This document shows positions 43,651 to 54,162 of a stretch of 64,000 nucleotides of DNA, piece by piece (position 1 is the stretch's first letter; each line of letters opens with the position of its first letter). The notes under the pieces were generated by a model. The model was not told the DNA's origin. It ran no database searches and saw nothing but the letters and a program-made list of their open reading frames with translations. Position numbers and translations under genes: made by a program. Source of the stretch: Pezizomycotina sp. ARF18 (taxonomy: Eukaryota; Ascomycota); NCBI GenBank assembly GCA_002224055.1, contig AZLU01000127.1, forward strand, positions 42,727 through 106,726, given 5' to 3'.

Positions 43651-44425
43651 CTTTGTATATGTAGTTTATCGGTGGTCCGAGCTGTCGCTTTTTATGGAGA
43701 GTGAATGTCGTCCTTTCTTGCGGTTCTCGAGTATCTGACCGCGGTGATAATTAGGTTGCGGAGGAAAAGTAAAAAAGATCGTAAAGGAATAGCTGATCTA
43801 AGGCAATACGCTCGAGAGTTATATATTGCTTTTGAACTCAAAAAGAAGGTTGCAGGTTTAAATATTTTGCCAGGCTCAGCTAAGGCGTGGAGATGCAATT
43901 TTTTTGCGGTTCGGCTGAACCGAAGAAGATCATGCATCCAACGGGGCTCAATTCGATGACTCTTCGCTTCGGCAGTTATACTCATTATGACGATCAACGT
44001 AACAGGGGCCCGCAATTCGCGAGCTGTAAAAACGAAGGCCATTTAGAAAGTTATCGGAAGATATATTAACCAATTTCAGGGCTGTATAATCCCCATTGTG
44101 CTGTTGTTTTTCCATCTGACGAAACTCAAAACGTCGTGGAGACGTCCATGGGGCAAACTAAACTTTAAGCTACGATGTGCAAGCCTTACTATAAAATCGA
44201 TATTTGTTACCGAGCCAAAAAAACGTAATGGAATGTGTGACGGAGCGCTAAAATAGAGCCTCACCTCCACCTGATCATCGACTGGCCGTCATCATAAAAA
44301 ACACCAAACGCCAAACGACAAACACTTCGGCGGACATCGCGATAGCGATCCAACGTTTACGCCAGGGATACGCATTTGGGAAGAAACGGATCTACTCCAC
44401 GGGATCTTCTAAAGCCGATGACGAC
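43651..44425. promoter_or_regulatory. Shared upstream region of two divergent F-box-like genes
   Basis: It separates the minus-strand ATG at 43,650 from the plus-strand ATG at 44,426 and must hold both promoters. I see no convincing gene in it. Open frames at 43,692-44,042 on both strands overlap each other. Confidence 0.4.
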
Positions 44426-46203
44426 ATGGCGACATATCTCCCGAACGAGATCATCCTCCAGGTAACAATCCCCCAACCCCTAGCCTCGTCCGTTTCCACA
44501 TACGCGTAACTCTAACACTTCTACACACTGCAGATCATACAATGGGTATACCTTAACGACCGCAACGATACGAAGACGTTGGCGAACCTCAGGCTAGCGT
44601 CCGGCACGACGAAAGAGTTCGCGACGCCTCACCTGTTCTCCGCGATCAAGATGCACGCCGGCCTCGAGGCGTCGATGCGGCAGCTGGATGGGTTGTCCGC
44701 GTCGCCGCTGTCGCGGCACGTGTGCGAGGTCATACTGACGGATGTTTCTATGATGCCGGTTGATATGCGGGAGATCGCGCACTACGACGCTATACCGGCG
44801 CCGGAGGATAAAGGTATTGGACACTCTTCAATTTGGGGGAATGATTGCTGACGTGTTTTTTTTTTTTTTTTTTTTTTTTTTTTGGACATATAGAGTTTTC
44901 CGATATAGCAGCGCGTATAAACGGCCTTTCGATATCCTACAAAGAATCATCCGTCGCCGACGCGGTCGAGATACAAGTCGACTGCATCGCATCCTGGGCT
45001 ATAAAATTCACGCGTTCGCTCTGGCGATTACTATCGAAATGCCACACGACATTGGAAACGATACGGCTAGAACAAGATAAGATCCACCACGTATCCAACG
45101 GTACCGATACCGCAGAAGATATACCCGTAATGCTGATATTTAATACGCTCGAGCGGTTCGATTTCCCGAAGTTGCGGACGGTGGATTTGCAGATGTTTTA
45201 CCTTAGGAATTTTAGACGATTGAGTGTACATGTTAAGCCTGTTACGTTCGCGCACGACTTTGTGGCGGAGCAGTATTATTGGACGGGGTGGGGGAATGTA
45301 CGGCATAATTTACGTAGGATAAAGGAGTGGAAGTTTTCGTCGCTGAAGACGTACGATGTCTCGCTTCCGGAGTTACAGGAGGGCGACGCGGGACTGTGAG
45401 GAAGGATGTATTCCAGTTTTTAAACCAGTTGGAGACGGTAACGCTGAACGGTCGAACGAGTTTGTCGCTGTTCCACCTGCTGCATAAGACGCCCGTCCTA
45501 CGCTCGTTCGAATTATATCGCTGCACGCGGATAGCAGGCTGCGACCTCCTCGACGTGTTCAAGAACTTACCAAAGTTAGAGAGTATGGTATTGCACCACG
45601 TACACCTACACAAGCCGGATAAACCCGCGGAGTTCTTCGGCGCGAACTATACATTGGACACGGAAGTCGACTCGCGCACCTGTCCGTGGTTCGTCATCCT
45701 CCGCACCGCCGTAAAAATGATGCGCCGCCTCGAGCGGCTCCGCGTGTTGGGATTAAGCTACTGTCGAGAAGACACGAACCCGCCGCGCACGTACGTATCC
45801 GAATACCCGATACCTCCGAAGTCTTTTTGAGGAGTCCGTACATGACGGACCACGACGAGCTGCGGGAGCTATTCCGAAAAGTAAGGGATCGCGGTTACAG
45901 AAAGAAACTAAAGGACGGGACGTATAAGAAGTACTATTTTTCACGAAGGAGGTTACGGGGTGGGAGCCAGAGAAAGGGTTGGGGTTTTCGACGTGGCAGG
46001 AGGTTAAGACGAAGGATATGGTGGAGAGGATCTTTGAGGATGTCGTGCTGCCGGAGCCGGTCGTGGCTGCTGATGAGCCGGAGGAGGTGACGGTGGCGAT
46101 GGATACTGATAGCGAGACGGATGCTGATAAAGTGAAGGATCTAAGGAGTGAGTTGATGGAGATAGAGATGGAGATTGCGACGGAGAGGGAGGTTGAGGCT
46201 TGA
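44426..46203 (+). pseudogene. F-box-like/LRR protein 6, best preserved copy, three frame changes
   Basis: Exon 1 (44,426-44,461) encodes MATYLPNEIILQ. Intron 1 is 72 nt (44,462-44,533). Exon 2 reads IIQWVYLNDRNDTKTLANL, RLASGTTKEFATPHLFSAI and LDGLSASPLSRHVCEVILTD. Intron 2 (44,814-44,893) carries 28 Ts before GGACATATAG. Exon 3 continues EFSDIAARINGLSISYKESS, LLSKCHTTLETIRLEQDKI, LIFNTLERFDFPKLRTVDL and, after shifts, VFKNLPKLESMVLHHVHL, RTCPWFVILRTAVKMM, LRELFRKVRDRGYRKKL and an acidic coiled tail SELMEIEMEIATEREVEA. About 570 residues in total, with an N-terminal F-box-like domain, a leucine-rich middle and an acidic end. The likely role is an SCF adaptor. Frame changes fall near 45,395, 45,825 and 45,945. 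Confidence 0.7.
44814..44893 (+). other. Intron 2 of F-box-like gene 6 with a T28 tract
   Basis: 80 nt: GTATTG donor, GCTGAC branch-like site, then 28 consecutive Ts (44,856-44,883) and GGACATATAG. Splicing keeps the frame (GAG-TTT-TCC). The T run sits where a polypyrimidine tract would be. Confidence 0.8.
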
Positions 46204-46330
46204 TGAGGGATGCTAATGGACATATATTATTTCTTTTCTGGTGGTTGTAAACATCTAAGCTAGGGTCTGTTTCAATGGTGTTCATACTACCTATGCATAA
46301 ACTGTTCGTATGGATTTCTTATGCGCCTGT

Positions 46331-46393
46331 CGTGCTGATGATTCAGCACGCCCGTTGTTATTATTCCAGCTCTTATTTTCTCTGTAATAAGAG
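46331..46393. terminator. Two hairpins between convergent F-box-like genes
   Basis: CGTGCTGA/TCAGCACG (46,331-46,350, 4-base loop) and CTCTTATT/AATAAGAG (46,370-46,393, 8-base loop) are perfect 8-bp stems in a 255-bp gap between two converging genes. They may mark 3' end or arrest signals; fungal genes do not need hairpin terminators, so the type is a guess. Confidence 0.35.
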
Positions 46394-47406
46394 AATCTAT
46401 TATTCCATCTCTTTTCCTTCTATTAAAACCAAATTCTCTCTTTGAGACTCGAATTCAGTTATATCGAGCCGGGAATTTCATCGTCTACATCGTCCCTATC
46501 GCACAGCTTCCATTCATTCGCGAAGTAATCATCCATCGCCCCTTCGCTATTAGTATCGCTCCGACGTGGTGGAACGCGTCCTCGTCTTCTTCTAACGGCG
46601 TGCAGAGGGTGGAGTCTCTGCAGCCGCAGTCGTCTCCATCTTCGTAGTGATATTTCAGCTCTTCTAACCTGACAAAATCGAGCCTCGTGCAGGCGAGGAG
46701 GACCGCCTTCCAGGTATCGACCTCCGGACTGATTCTGCAATTGATCAGAATGAGGCGGTTTCAAGGTGGGCATCCCTCCAGAAACGTCGACAGCCCGTCG
46801 GAGATCCAAACGATGTACAAATCCAAAGTATGCAGCGTCAAGCCGCGGAAGGAGAGACACTTGATCGAGGTTTCCTTTTCGCCGTAGCGGGTGTCCCAAT
46901 CCTCTACCATGTTCAAGCCCAGCCTCTTCAGCTTGGACAAACCGGCTACCCACTTCTGGAAGCCGTCGATGGCCTTCTGCGCGTGCTTGGGAGCGAACAC
47001 CCTGTCGTCGGAGTCAATCTCGGGACCCAGGATGACTTCCTGCAGGTTAGCCAGGTTCTGACGCAGCATTTGGAGCTCTGAAGAAGATGGAACATGGCAG
47101 GCGTAGGGTTCCAAAGAAATTCGGAGGCGTCGACGGAGTCGGTATCGAGCTGCAGGCTTCGCAGGCGCGGAAAAGCGCAGGAGGACAGTATGTCTGCAAT
47201 GAGGTAGTGGACGTCACGGATGGAAAGGACGCCTTCCTCCGATGTCGTATCTATTTCCAGTTTCTCCAGGCTGCCCGCGCACGCTTGAAGTATGCTGGTG
47301 AGGTCCACCGAAACTATGGCCATCCAGTCGAAGTCTGTATTGATGAATAGACAGGAATGCTTAGTCTATGCTTGCTACGAGGTAAACATCGTGGGAGGAG
47401 GTGGTT

Positions 47407-47447
47407 AAAGAAAAAAAAAAGAAAAAAAAAAAAAAAAAAAAAAAAAA
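47407..47447. repeat. A-rich homopolymer tract (A3-G-A10-G-A26)
   Basis: On the sense strand of F-box-like gene 7 this is a T-rich tract inside a probable intron. Read as protein it would give a run of phenylalanines, which I do not believe. Confidence 0.8.
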
Positions 47448-47898
47448 GAGTGGGGATGACCTACACTCCGTCGCGTTGAGCGGACCCATCTCCTCGTCCG
47501 AATCTTCCCAATCACCCGTATCCGCCTTGTCGCTCAAGTTGTTCAAGTATGCATCGCTTAACGCATCCGAGTCCTGGTCATCCACAGCGTCTCCCGCATC
47601 TGTATCGCTCCGATCATTGTCGAGCTTGCAGAGGCGGACGCACTTGACGTTCCTCGCGATGTGTTCGGCCGTCAGGAACTCCGAAGTTTGACGAAGAAGC
47701 TGGGGTGTAGGTCGATGTACTGCCTCTCGAACAGCTTTGACCTGGCGAACCCGCAGAAGAGCTTGCTCGTCCTGCAGAGGGTCCAAAGCATCTGGTTCCA
47801 TTCGTCGGAATCGTGCCTTGGCGTTGAGGAAGCGCATTCTTCTGCGATCTGTGCGATCAATCGAGCCCGTTAGTACCGTGCGCTACATCAAGCTCGAT

Positions 47899-47912
47899 GG
47901 GGGGGGGGGGGG
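47899..47912. repeat. G14 homopolymer in intron 1 of F-box-like gene 7
   Basis: Fourteen Gs on the plus strand, inside the 99-nt first intron. Confidence 0.85.
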
Positions 47913-48238
47913 CTCAGTTTTTAATGGGATCGACATCATTAACGTACCTGCAGCAGGACCTCCGGAGGAAGATAAGTCCATTTCGGGTGGTGTATATTCC
48001 CGCGATACCTTGCCGTGGCGAAGAAGTGCGAAGCTTTTGGAAGTAGTAAAGGGGTTCGTGATATATTGGTCGTAGGCGAAGATACCTAGATGATTGACTT
48101 TGAGGGACAGGATAAAACTGAAGCGATGAAGGGAGAAGGAGAAAAGGGGGAGAGGGCTGAAGTGGCAGGCAGTCAAGATGAAGAAGAGTAATTTGTGTAA
48201 CCTCAGAAATAAAGAAGTAATCGATCAATAGCCGCCAT

Positions 48239-48274
48239 AAAAAAATAAAATAAAATAAAATAAAATAAAATAAA
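48239..48274. repeat. (AAAAT)n microsatellite
   Basis: Six or seven AAAAT units in tandem, upstream of F-box-like gene 7. Confidence 0.85.
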
Positions 48275-48344
48275 TATAAAATTTAAATAAGATTGTGATG
48301 CCTCTGGGATTCATAACGATTGTTCTCCTCAGCGAGGATAGAGA

Positions 48345-48357
48345 GGGGGGGGGGGGG
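48345..48357. repeat. G13 homopolymer
   Basis: Thirteen Gs in non-coding DNA, 70 bases from the AAAAT array. Confidence 0.85.
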
Positions 48358-48511
48358 CAATTCAGTTGGCAGTAGTTTAATTGTAATACAGGGTCTCGGT
48401 GATTATTCCTGTAGGACCTTCCTTGATGTTGGAAAAGTCCCACCGAACCAGCAAAAAATGAAGATGTACTGGAAATTTTCCTTTGGGCCGATCATATTGG
48501 GGCCGACCGAC

Positions 48512-48533
48512 GGGCGGCGGCGGCGGCGGCGGC
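48512..48533. repeat. (CGG)7 microsatellite
   Basis: About seven CGG triplets in tandem in otherwise non-coding sequence. Confidence 0.85.
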
Positions 48534-50646
48534 GAATACCGCGTTATACACCCCAGCAGTCAGAGGTTCTTCCTCTACGTCTCGTTTCTGAACTTAAACG
48601 GCTCTGAGTTGTTTATTCATCATCCTCTAGAGAATACTTTTACAAAGCCTTTAAATGTATCTCCTACAGACGTACTTTTTCGATCATCGTCCATGCGTAG
48701 GGAAGACCATTATTGAAACGAAAATGAAGCCATAGAGAGTCGTTTCGCAATATTTTTTTTTCGGAACGGCAAGTCTCCAGAGACATGGCTTAATATTTAG
48801 AGCTCAGTATTCTAGCGTTCAATAAGCTGCTTACATGTTAACTTTATCCGAGTTCTTTCAGGCCACTATTTTTAGAAGCTGAGATTCTCAGGGCTCCCGG
48901 CGTCTTTTTTTCTGGGCGTTAAGGTTCAAAATATTTTGAAATTTTTTTAATTTTTTGTTTTGTATGATAAAGTGCTCGCTTTTGCAAAAAAGTTTGCTGT
49001 TTTTCGAGGTGTTAAGGTACCTTTCCACTCGGTAAAAAACTGCAGTACCAGTGGTTTTGGCCCACGCCAAATGCCCTGATTCTGACCACTACCCGGCGTT
49101 AGCACTTCTGAGTGGTGTAACGGGAGGTAGGGAGGCTTCTAGCGGAGTGCTGCGGGAGAGTGTCGGTGGATCTCGTTGATTCGTTATCAAGGTATCCGCC
49201 TATCGGCTGCGAAATCAATTCTTTTACCAGTATAATATACTCCACTCAGGTGTGAGAATGCAGTTAATCGTATGACTTAATGAACGCTCAAGTTCTATAT
49301 TTACTGGCGGAACTGAACAATCTTCCTAGATGTCTGGAGCTCTTGATTAAGGCACTGACGTCCATCGCCGTTGCACTTTGAGCTGTTTAGTTATATAAAA
49401 GGATAGTATAGGTTTTCCGGGAAGATAAACGACCGTCTCAAAAAACCGCTTCGAATAGAACTCGACTCTGTTACTTTTGCGAATTCAGTCTATCATGGTG
49501 AAAGGCTACCAACACCTAGTCTATAACGAATCTTACGATGGAGAGACTGTGTCGCTCGAGCCGCAAGGCAAACTAGCTTTGCGTTTTTGACTTTCTTTTG
49601 ACCTTCTTGCGCAAGACTCCTGTGTGCATGTCTTTGCTAGGTCGAGGTCTATTTTGTTAAAACAACGCATGAGTGCATTGCGTTTCTGCAGGCTACGCGA
49701 GAGATCGCTACTCTAGTCATTGTCTTCGTGAAGGATCGAATATCGACCGCAAAGTACCTGGGCATGCAACGATTTTGAATATATTTGTTACTGGTATGAT
49801 GCAACCGTACCAAAAACGAAAGTGTAGATACTACTTCACTTATTATCGCAGTCGTTCACCGATCATATCGTTGTACCTTTTGCTGAGTAGACCACCCGAG
49901 CCGCTATATCTCTAGTGCCTAGCATAGAATAAAAATAGAATAAAAATTTGTGTTGATAGTCATGAGCTGCGCTTGCTGCAGATGACTGTTGGTGTAGATT
50001 ATGCCGATTAGCGAAAAAAGGGGTTTAGAAGCGAGGAGCCATTTCCGCAAGCATCATATATAAATTCATGGGTTTCGCAATTTTATAACTGCTCGGCAGA
50101 CTGGCGAATGAGACGCTCTCGACCACGGTCCTGAATACGAGATTGAAATACGAATCGTTGTCCTTTTTAAGGTATTAGACAGCACAGAGGCGACAGACGT
50201 GCTATTTCGTCGCAGAGTCGTGAGAATTAGGGAAGCCTGCATTTTTTGGCGTTTTGTCGTCAATCACTATGTTGTTCCGAGACACGATAGAATGCACGGA
50301 AGTTTAGAATCGTCGTAACGTTCGCCGTTCCGCTCTTTCATGAGCCGTGCCAACCCTTCGCGAGATAGGAAAGAAACTTCTACATGGTTTAGCATATCAA
50401 CCTTACCACTGGTAAAGCTGAGACATGCGTGCTCACTAATATGGAACTTAAGCTGAACACAGATGTGGACAACGTCTATAAAGTCTTCTAGTCCCGCCAC
50501 TCCTTCCCTCACCATCTAGCTATCCTCATCATCAGGAAACCATCCAGCTCTACAGCAGTCCTCTCTTTCTCGCTTCGGTCTTAAAATCACTACACAGTCT
50601 TTTTGAAAACCCCCCTCTTCAAGTCTTTCATCAACAAACAATCAAA

Positions 50647-51123
50647 ATGGTCGCTATCAACTTCGCCGTCTCCCTCCTCGCCGCCGCCACCATGGTCACC
50701 AGCGCGGTCGCCACTCCCTGAAGACCGTCCCCGCGACGAAAAACAACCTCTGCACGCGACGCATCGGCATCGACAACCTCAGCGGCGAAGATCACACCGT
50801 GTGGGCTAACGCCATCAAAGTCCTGCACCGACTCGCAGTGCCGCCCGGCCAGTCCGCGCACCCCAACAAGGACTTCCTCCTCTGCGTCGCCAAGACGTCG
50901 AGGCGTCCTGCCACGGGACGACATTACCGCCAGGTTCAGGCCTCCGCGCCAGGACCTGCCACGTCAAGATCAACACGAGCGGCCTGAACGCCAGCGACAA
51001 GGAGATCTGGGACGACGCGATCCGCCACGTGCAGGAGAAGGTCTGCAAGCCACACACTACTTTTATCCGAATAAGGCTTTCATTTACTGCCTCGGCCAGA
51101 ACATCCAGAACTTCCAGGAGTAA
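50647..51123 (+). pseudogene. Small secreted protein, apparently broken
   Basis: The ATG at 50,647 follows ATCAAA and opens the signal peptide MVAINFAVSLLAAATMVTSA. The mature part, not in one frame, contains GEDHTVWANAIKVLH with PNKDFLLCVAK, and later ASDKEIWDDAIRHVQEKVC with PNKAFIYCLGQ. These two halves look like an internal duplication on the pattern D-x(3)-W-x(2)-AI ... PNK-x-F-x(2)-C. The end is a TAA at 51,121-51,123. It appears to have about three breaks, so I treat it as a fossil. The family is not known to me. Secretion and effector-type role are inferred. Confidence 0.55.
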
Positions 51124-51458
51124 AATAAAATCGTTGTAAAATGTGCACGATGCTACGGCTTTCGATTGCTATAAGGTGTTGGAATCGCTAGGATGCGTTT
51201 TACATCGATGATGGATTCTCCTTGTGTGGGAAGTTGTATGGTTTTAAGATAATAATGTTTTATCAATGATCTCCTTTGTTTATTATGAGGATGTTTATCT
51301 CGTAATTCCTGTACTAGTAGATGTGATATACCTAAGCACTCTCATGCTTATCGTCAACCGCATAGATAGGCCCGAGGAACGCGAAAAAAAAATTTATTGA
51401 TCGTTATAAAATTTCCAAGTTGTACCTAGGATAACTTTTCGAGCGTGTTAGCTGCTAG
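51124..51458. other. AT-rich spacer
   Basis: No gene seen. It would be the place for the missing N-terminal exon of the next F-box-like copy, but I find no LPxE-type first exon in it. Confidence 0.35.
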
Positions 51459-52167
51459 ATGTATTCACCCACCATTTTGAAAGACTTCTCGATTGTCAAA
51501 GCTCAAAAAGAGACATCCTGTCAGAAAACGTCTCCTCCTGCTACGGAATCTCCAGGGTTTACTTGGTTTCTCCTGCTGGATTGTGTGCCCACAAGATGCG
51601 AACGCCCCGACGAAGACCTGGAACAGGTTATGAAGTTCCTGTCGAACCTCACGCGAACTTCGAAAACTCCACCCCAGCATAGACTCGGAAGGGGAACTTT
51701 ATCATTACGCCCGGTCTACTCCAACCTGGTTAATCTTACCTCACTTTCGTTTAAAGCATTTTTTATGAGGAGTACACTTTGCGACTTCATGGGTAACACA
51801 GTCTCGGTTTCTTACCTACGTCTGCACCTAATTTACGTCAACGGCACTCTTGGGGGAATGGGGGATATTTCAACTGCTGATCGGCGCATGGAAACGCTGA
51901 GAAGCATTAGATTTATCTGGAATATGTATGATGATTGCCGATTGGAGAAACTTGGGGCGAAGAGCCAGAAGCCGTGGACCTGCGAGCTGGACGATTCGGC
52001 GCTTTGCACCTCGAGCCGGAAGACGTGGAGGTTTTGATCGCTTGCTAGAGATCGTGAAGAAAAAGGCTGGAACGAACGAGGGAGTCCAACCTCGCAGTAT
52101 CTTTGTTTGTCTTCATCCGGTGGCTTCTGCATCTGGTGGAGAGAACAGCGAAGACTCGGAAGACTAA
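51459..52167 (+). pseudogene. F-box-like family member 8, N-terminus missing
   Basis: An ATG-started frame (51,459-52,037) reads LEQVMKFLSNLTRTSKTP, YSNLVNLTSLSFKAFFMRS, VSYLRLHLIYVNGTLGGMG and METLRSIRFIWNMYDDCRL, with leucine-rich repeat spacing. The end, in shifted frames, gives LEPEDVEV and FDRLLEIVKKKAGTNEGV, which parallels PEDVEAFDDLIEKVEERA at the end of the neighbouring copy at 53.8 kb. No F-box-like first or second exon is found upstream, so this looks like a 5'-truncated paralogue. It lies in the same orientation as the next copy, suggesting tandem duplication. Confidence 0.5.
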
Positions 52168-52822
52168 GAATTATATCGGATTTTCAGTCATGGCGGATTT
52201 GCCATCATTAGGCCGCTCAGAAGTACACTCATGGGATCAATGAAATCTCTTGGTTAGTAGCAGTTTTATATGGCTTTTGACATTACGATAGTTTTTATCT
52301 AAAGTAATGCTCTTCAAATGCTCTAGCGATGACTGAATCTGCACTATGAAGACGCTATTGCTTCTAACAAGATTATGGAACACTTGTAGTGTGAACCAAT
52401 CTTCCCTAGGAGTTCTCCTTCGACTTCTAATTACATCCTAAGGGTAATCCTCCTTGAAAACTTGGAGACCGGTTCTTATTATTATCTCTGGTGCTGCCCT
52501 CTATGCTTGCAAGTAAAATTATTTAATAATATAAACGCGTGAAAAAAAAAAAAAATTGTTAACCACGCTCGGAAAATACCCACAACTTTAACAACGAACG
52601 TCAACAATCAAAGACATGTCTAGACAGTGAATGGTAATGTTACTTCATAAGATACGGTTCTTCAACTAAATTTAGCCATGTGCACTGGAATACAATACTA
52701 ATAGGAAAGACACTTCCTCAATACACTCACTGGTTTTTCGGATCACTGCTCTATTTCCAGGTTAATTTTAAGTTGTTTAAAGAGTTCAACCGAGTCGACC
52801 GTCAAAAAAACAGCTTCACAAG
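52168..52822. other. Intergenic spacer with A13 run
   Basis: No gene is supported. A 13-base A run lies near 52,543-52,555. Confidence 0.35.
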
Positions 52823-53958
52823 ATGTGGCTTCATCTCCCTTACGAAATACTTAGCGAGGTATCTACTACTCTGCTGTTCGACTAGAAATGATATCTGAGT
52901 GGAGCTAACGATTTCACTACACAGCGGACTCTCTAGATCGCTAAACAGGTCATCGTCATTGAGGACGAAGGGCACTACAAAGAACCTGGTCAGGCTACGG
53001 AGAGAAGCTGGTGGCGATACACCAGGACGATATAAGGACTTTGAGGAGCATGAGTCTTGTGTGATCGCGCCATGCGACAAATATCCAAGCTGTCCTCTTC
53101 GAAAATGTTACTTCGGGAAGTCTCTGGAGGTAATTCAGCCGGAAGATCGATTTTCTGGAATCTTCGGCTTGTAGCGGATACATTCGAACAATGAAACATC
53201 TCGATACAATCGATGTTACCCCCTCATTAGTCAGCTACCTCCTTATGCCAAGGCCGCGACGACGTTCAGGACCACAGGAACATTGAAGGTGGAGAGGGCG
53301 ATCAACGTAAGGATGAAGTGCAATGCCCCTGACTTCCGCAACTATGCATTGCTGACCCGATTCGTACCCTTCGAATTTCCGATAGGCGAAGAAGCCCTGA
53401 GCCAGATTTCCGTCAACTTCTGAAGAGGCTCTTTGCTCTTATTAGCAACCGCCTGACGACGCCGAAAGTTTGGTTCGCTTTGGAGTATATGGAAGAGTTA
53501 GCGTTAAAACATCTCACCTCAATACTGCCTCGGGAATTCGTACTTGACGATAAGCTGTGCGACCTCCTCCGTAGTACACCGAACCTGTTCAGCCTTCACC
53601 TTCGCTACGCGAGTGTCAATGGCGAAGTCGAAATATGGGAAGAGCTCTTCGTCCAGTGCGCCAGGATGGAATCCTTAGTTGCGATCAACTTGTATTGGAG
53701 TCGATATCATGGGGGAGGCTTCCAGAACGGCGCGGACCCGAAGGAATACACCTGTCAGGACTCCGGGCGGTACTTTGCACTTCTAGGCCGGAGGATGTGG
53801 AGGCGTTCGACGATTTGATTGAGAAAGTAGAGGAGAGGGCAAGGGGTATTTGGGGATCAAGTATTATCGGATTGTTTGTCATCATCCCGTCGATTCAACG
53901 ACGAGGCTCGTTGAAGGACGTTTCTAAATGCTATCAAATCGTCATGGTGCAATGTTGA
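52823..53958 (+). pseudogene. F-box-like/LRR protein 9, frame-disrupted
   Basis: Exon 1 (52,823-52,858, 36 nt) encodes MWLHLPYEILSE. A 66-nt intron (52,859-52,924; GTATCT donor, GCTAAC branch, TACACAG acceptor) follows. The next part (SRSLNRSSSLRTKGTTKNLV) is weaker as an F-box core than in the other copies. Downstream blocks are FWNLRLVADTFEQ, MKHLDTIDVTPSLVSYLLM, FALEYMEELALKHLTSIL, DDKLCDLLRSTPNLFSLHL, LFVQCARMESLVAINLYW and PEDVEAFDDLIEKVEERA. It shares its C-terminal block with the copy at 51.5 kb. Three or more frame changes. SCF adaptor role by inference. Confidence 0.6.
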
Positions 53959-54162
53959 ATCAATGTATGGAACTGGTTCAAGCTTTTTTGTTTTAGAGTT
54001 TTTTTCAATTGAAATATCATTCTTGCGGTACGCATAATCTAAACAACTTGCAGTAGCTTGTAATAATGAACTCAGCAGCACCATACATTATGCTTATCTA
54101 TACCAGGGGCGTCCCTGTGCCGGATCATAGCAATAGTACCGGTCCTCAGTCTATCACACCTA
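53959..54162. other. Region between convergent F-box-like and lectin-like genes
   Basis: No gene seen; 3' flanks only. Confidence 0.3.

Larger units (their letters stand above)
46459..47981 (-). pseudogene. F-box-like/LRR protein 7, frame-disrupted
   Basis: Exon 1 (47,948-47,981) gives, with one shift, M-TYLPPEVLLQ. Intron 1 (47,849-47,947, 99 nt) contains a 14-base G/C homopolymer and a TACTAAC branch. Exon 2 reads IAEECASSTPRHDSDEWNQM, LWTLCRTSKLFCGFARSKL and FERQYIDLHPSFFVKL, then FLTAEHIARNVKCVRLCKL and an acidic stretch SDKADTGDWEDSDEEM. A further intron (about 47,366-47,465) holds a long T-rich tract in sense. After it come TKHSCLFINTDFDWMAIVSV, LTSILQACAGSLEKLEIDTT, LRQNLANLQEVILGPEIDSD, VAGLSKLKRLGLNMVEDW, TLHTLDLYIVWISDGLSTFL and the end at 46,459. 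It has the family's leucine-rich pattern and several frame changes. Confidence 0.65.
47982..50646. other. Long intergenic region with simple repeats, no supported gene
   Basis: Apart from the simple repeats listed at 48.2-48.5 kb I see no gene. The part 48,700-49,050 is AT-rich. The small frames at 49,673-49,915 and 50,267-50,515 have no motifs. The last 100 bases before 50,647 are pyrimidine-rich (CTCTCTTTCTCGC, CTTTCATCAACAAAC) and form a leader for the next gene. Confidence 0.4.

Noticed and set aside
43692-44042. Overlapping open frames on both strands in the divergent promoter region
   Set aside because: Both are motif-free and sit between two well-defined starts, so they are probably chance.
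45686-46285. Open frames antisense and out of frame to F-box-like gene 6
   Set aside because: They are shadows of the coding sequence; the sense frames carry the family motifs and acidic tail.
47361-47837. A 158-codon minus-strand frame ending in a long phenylalanine run
   Set aside because: The phenylalanines come from the T-rich tract, which I place in an intron; only the upstream part (47,465-47,700) is coding.
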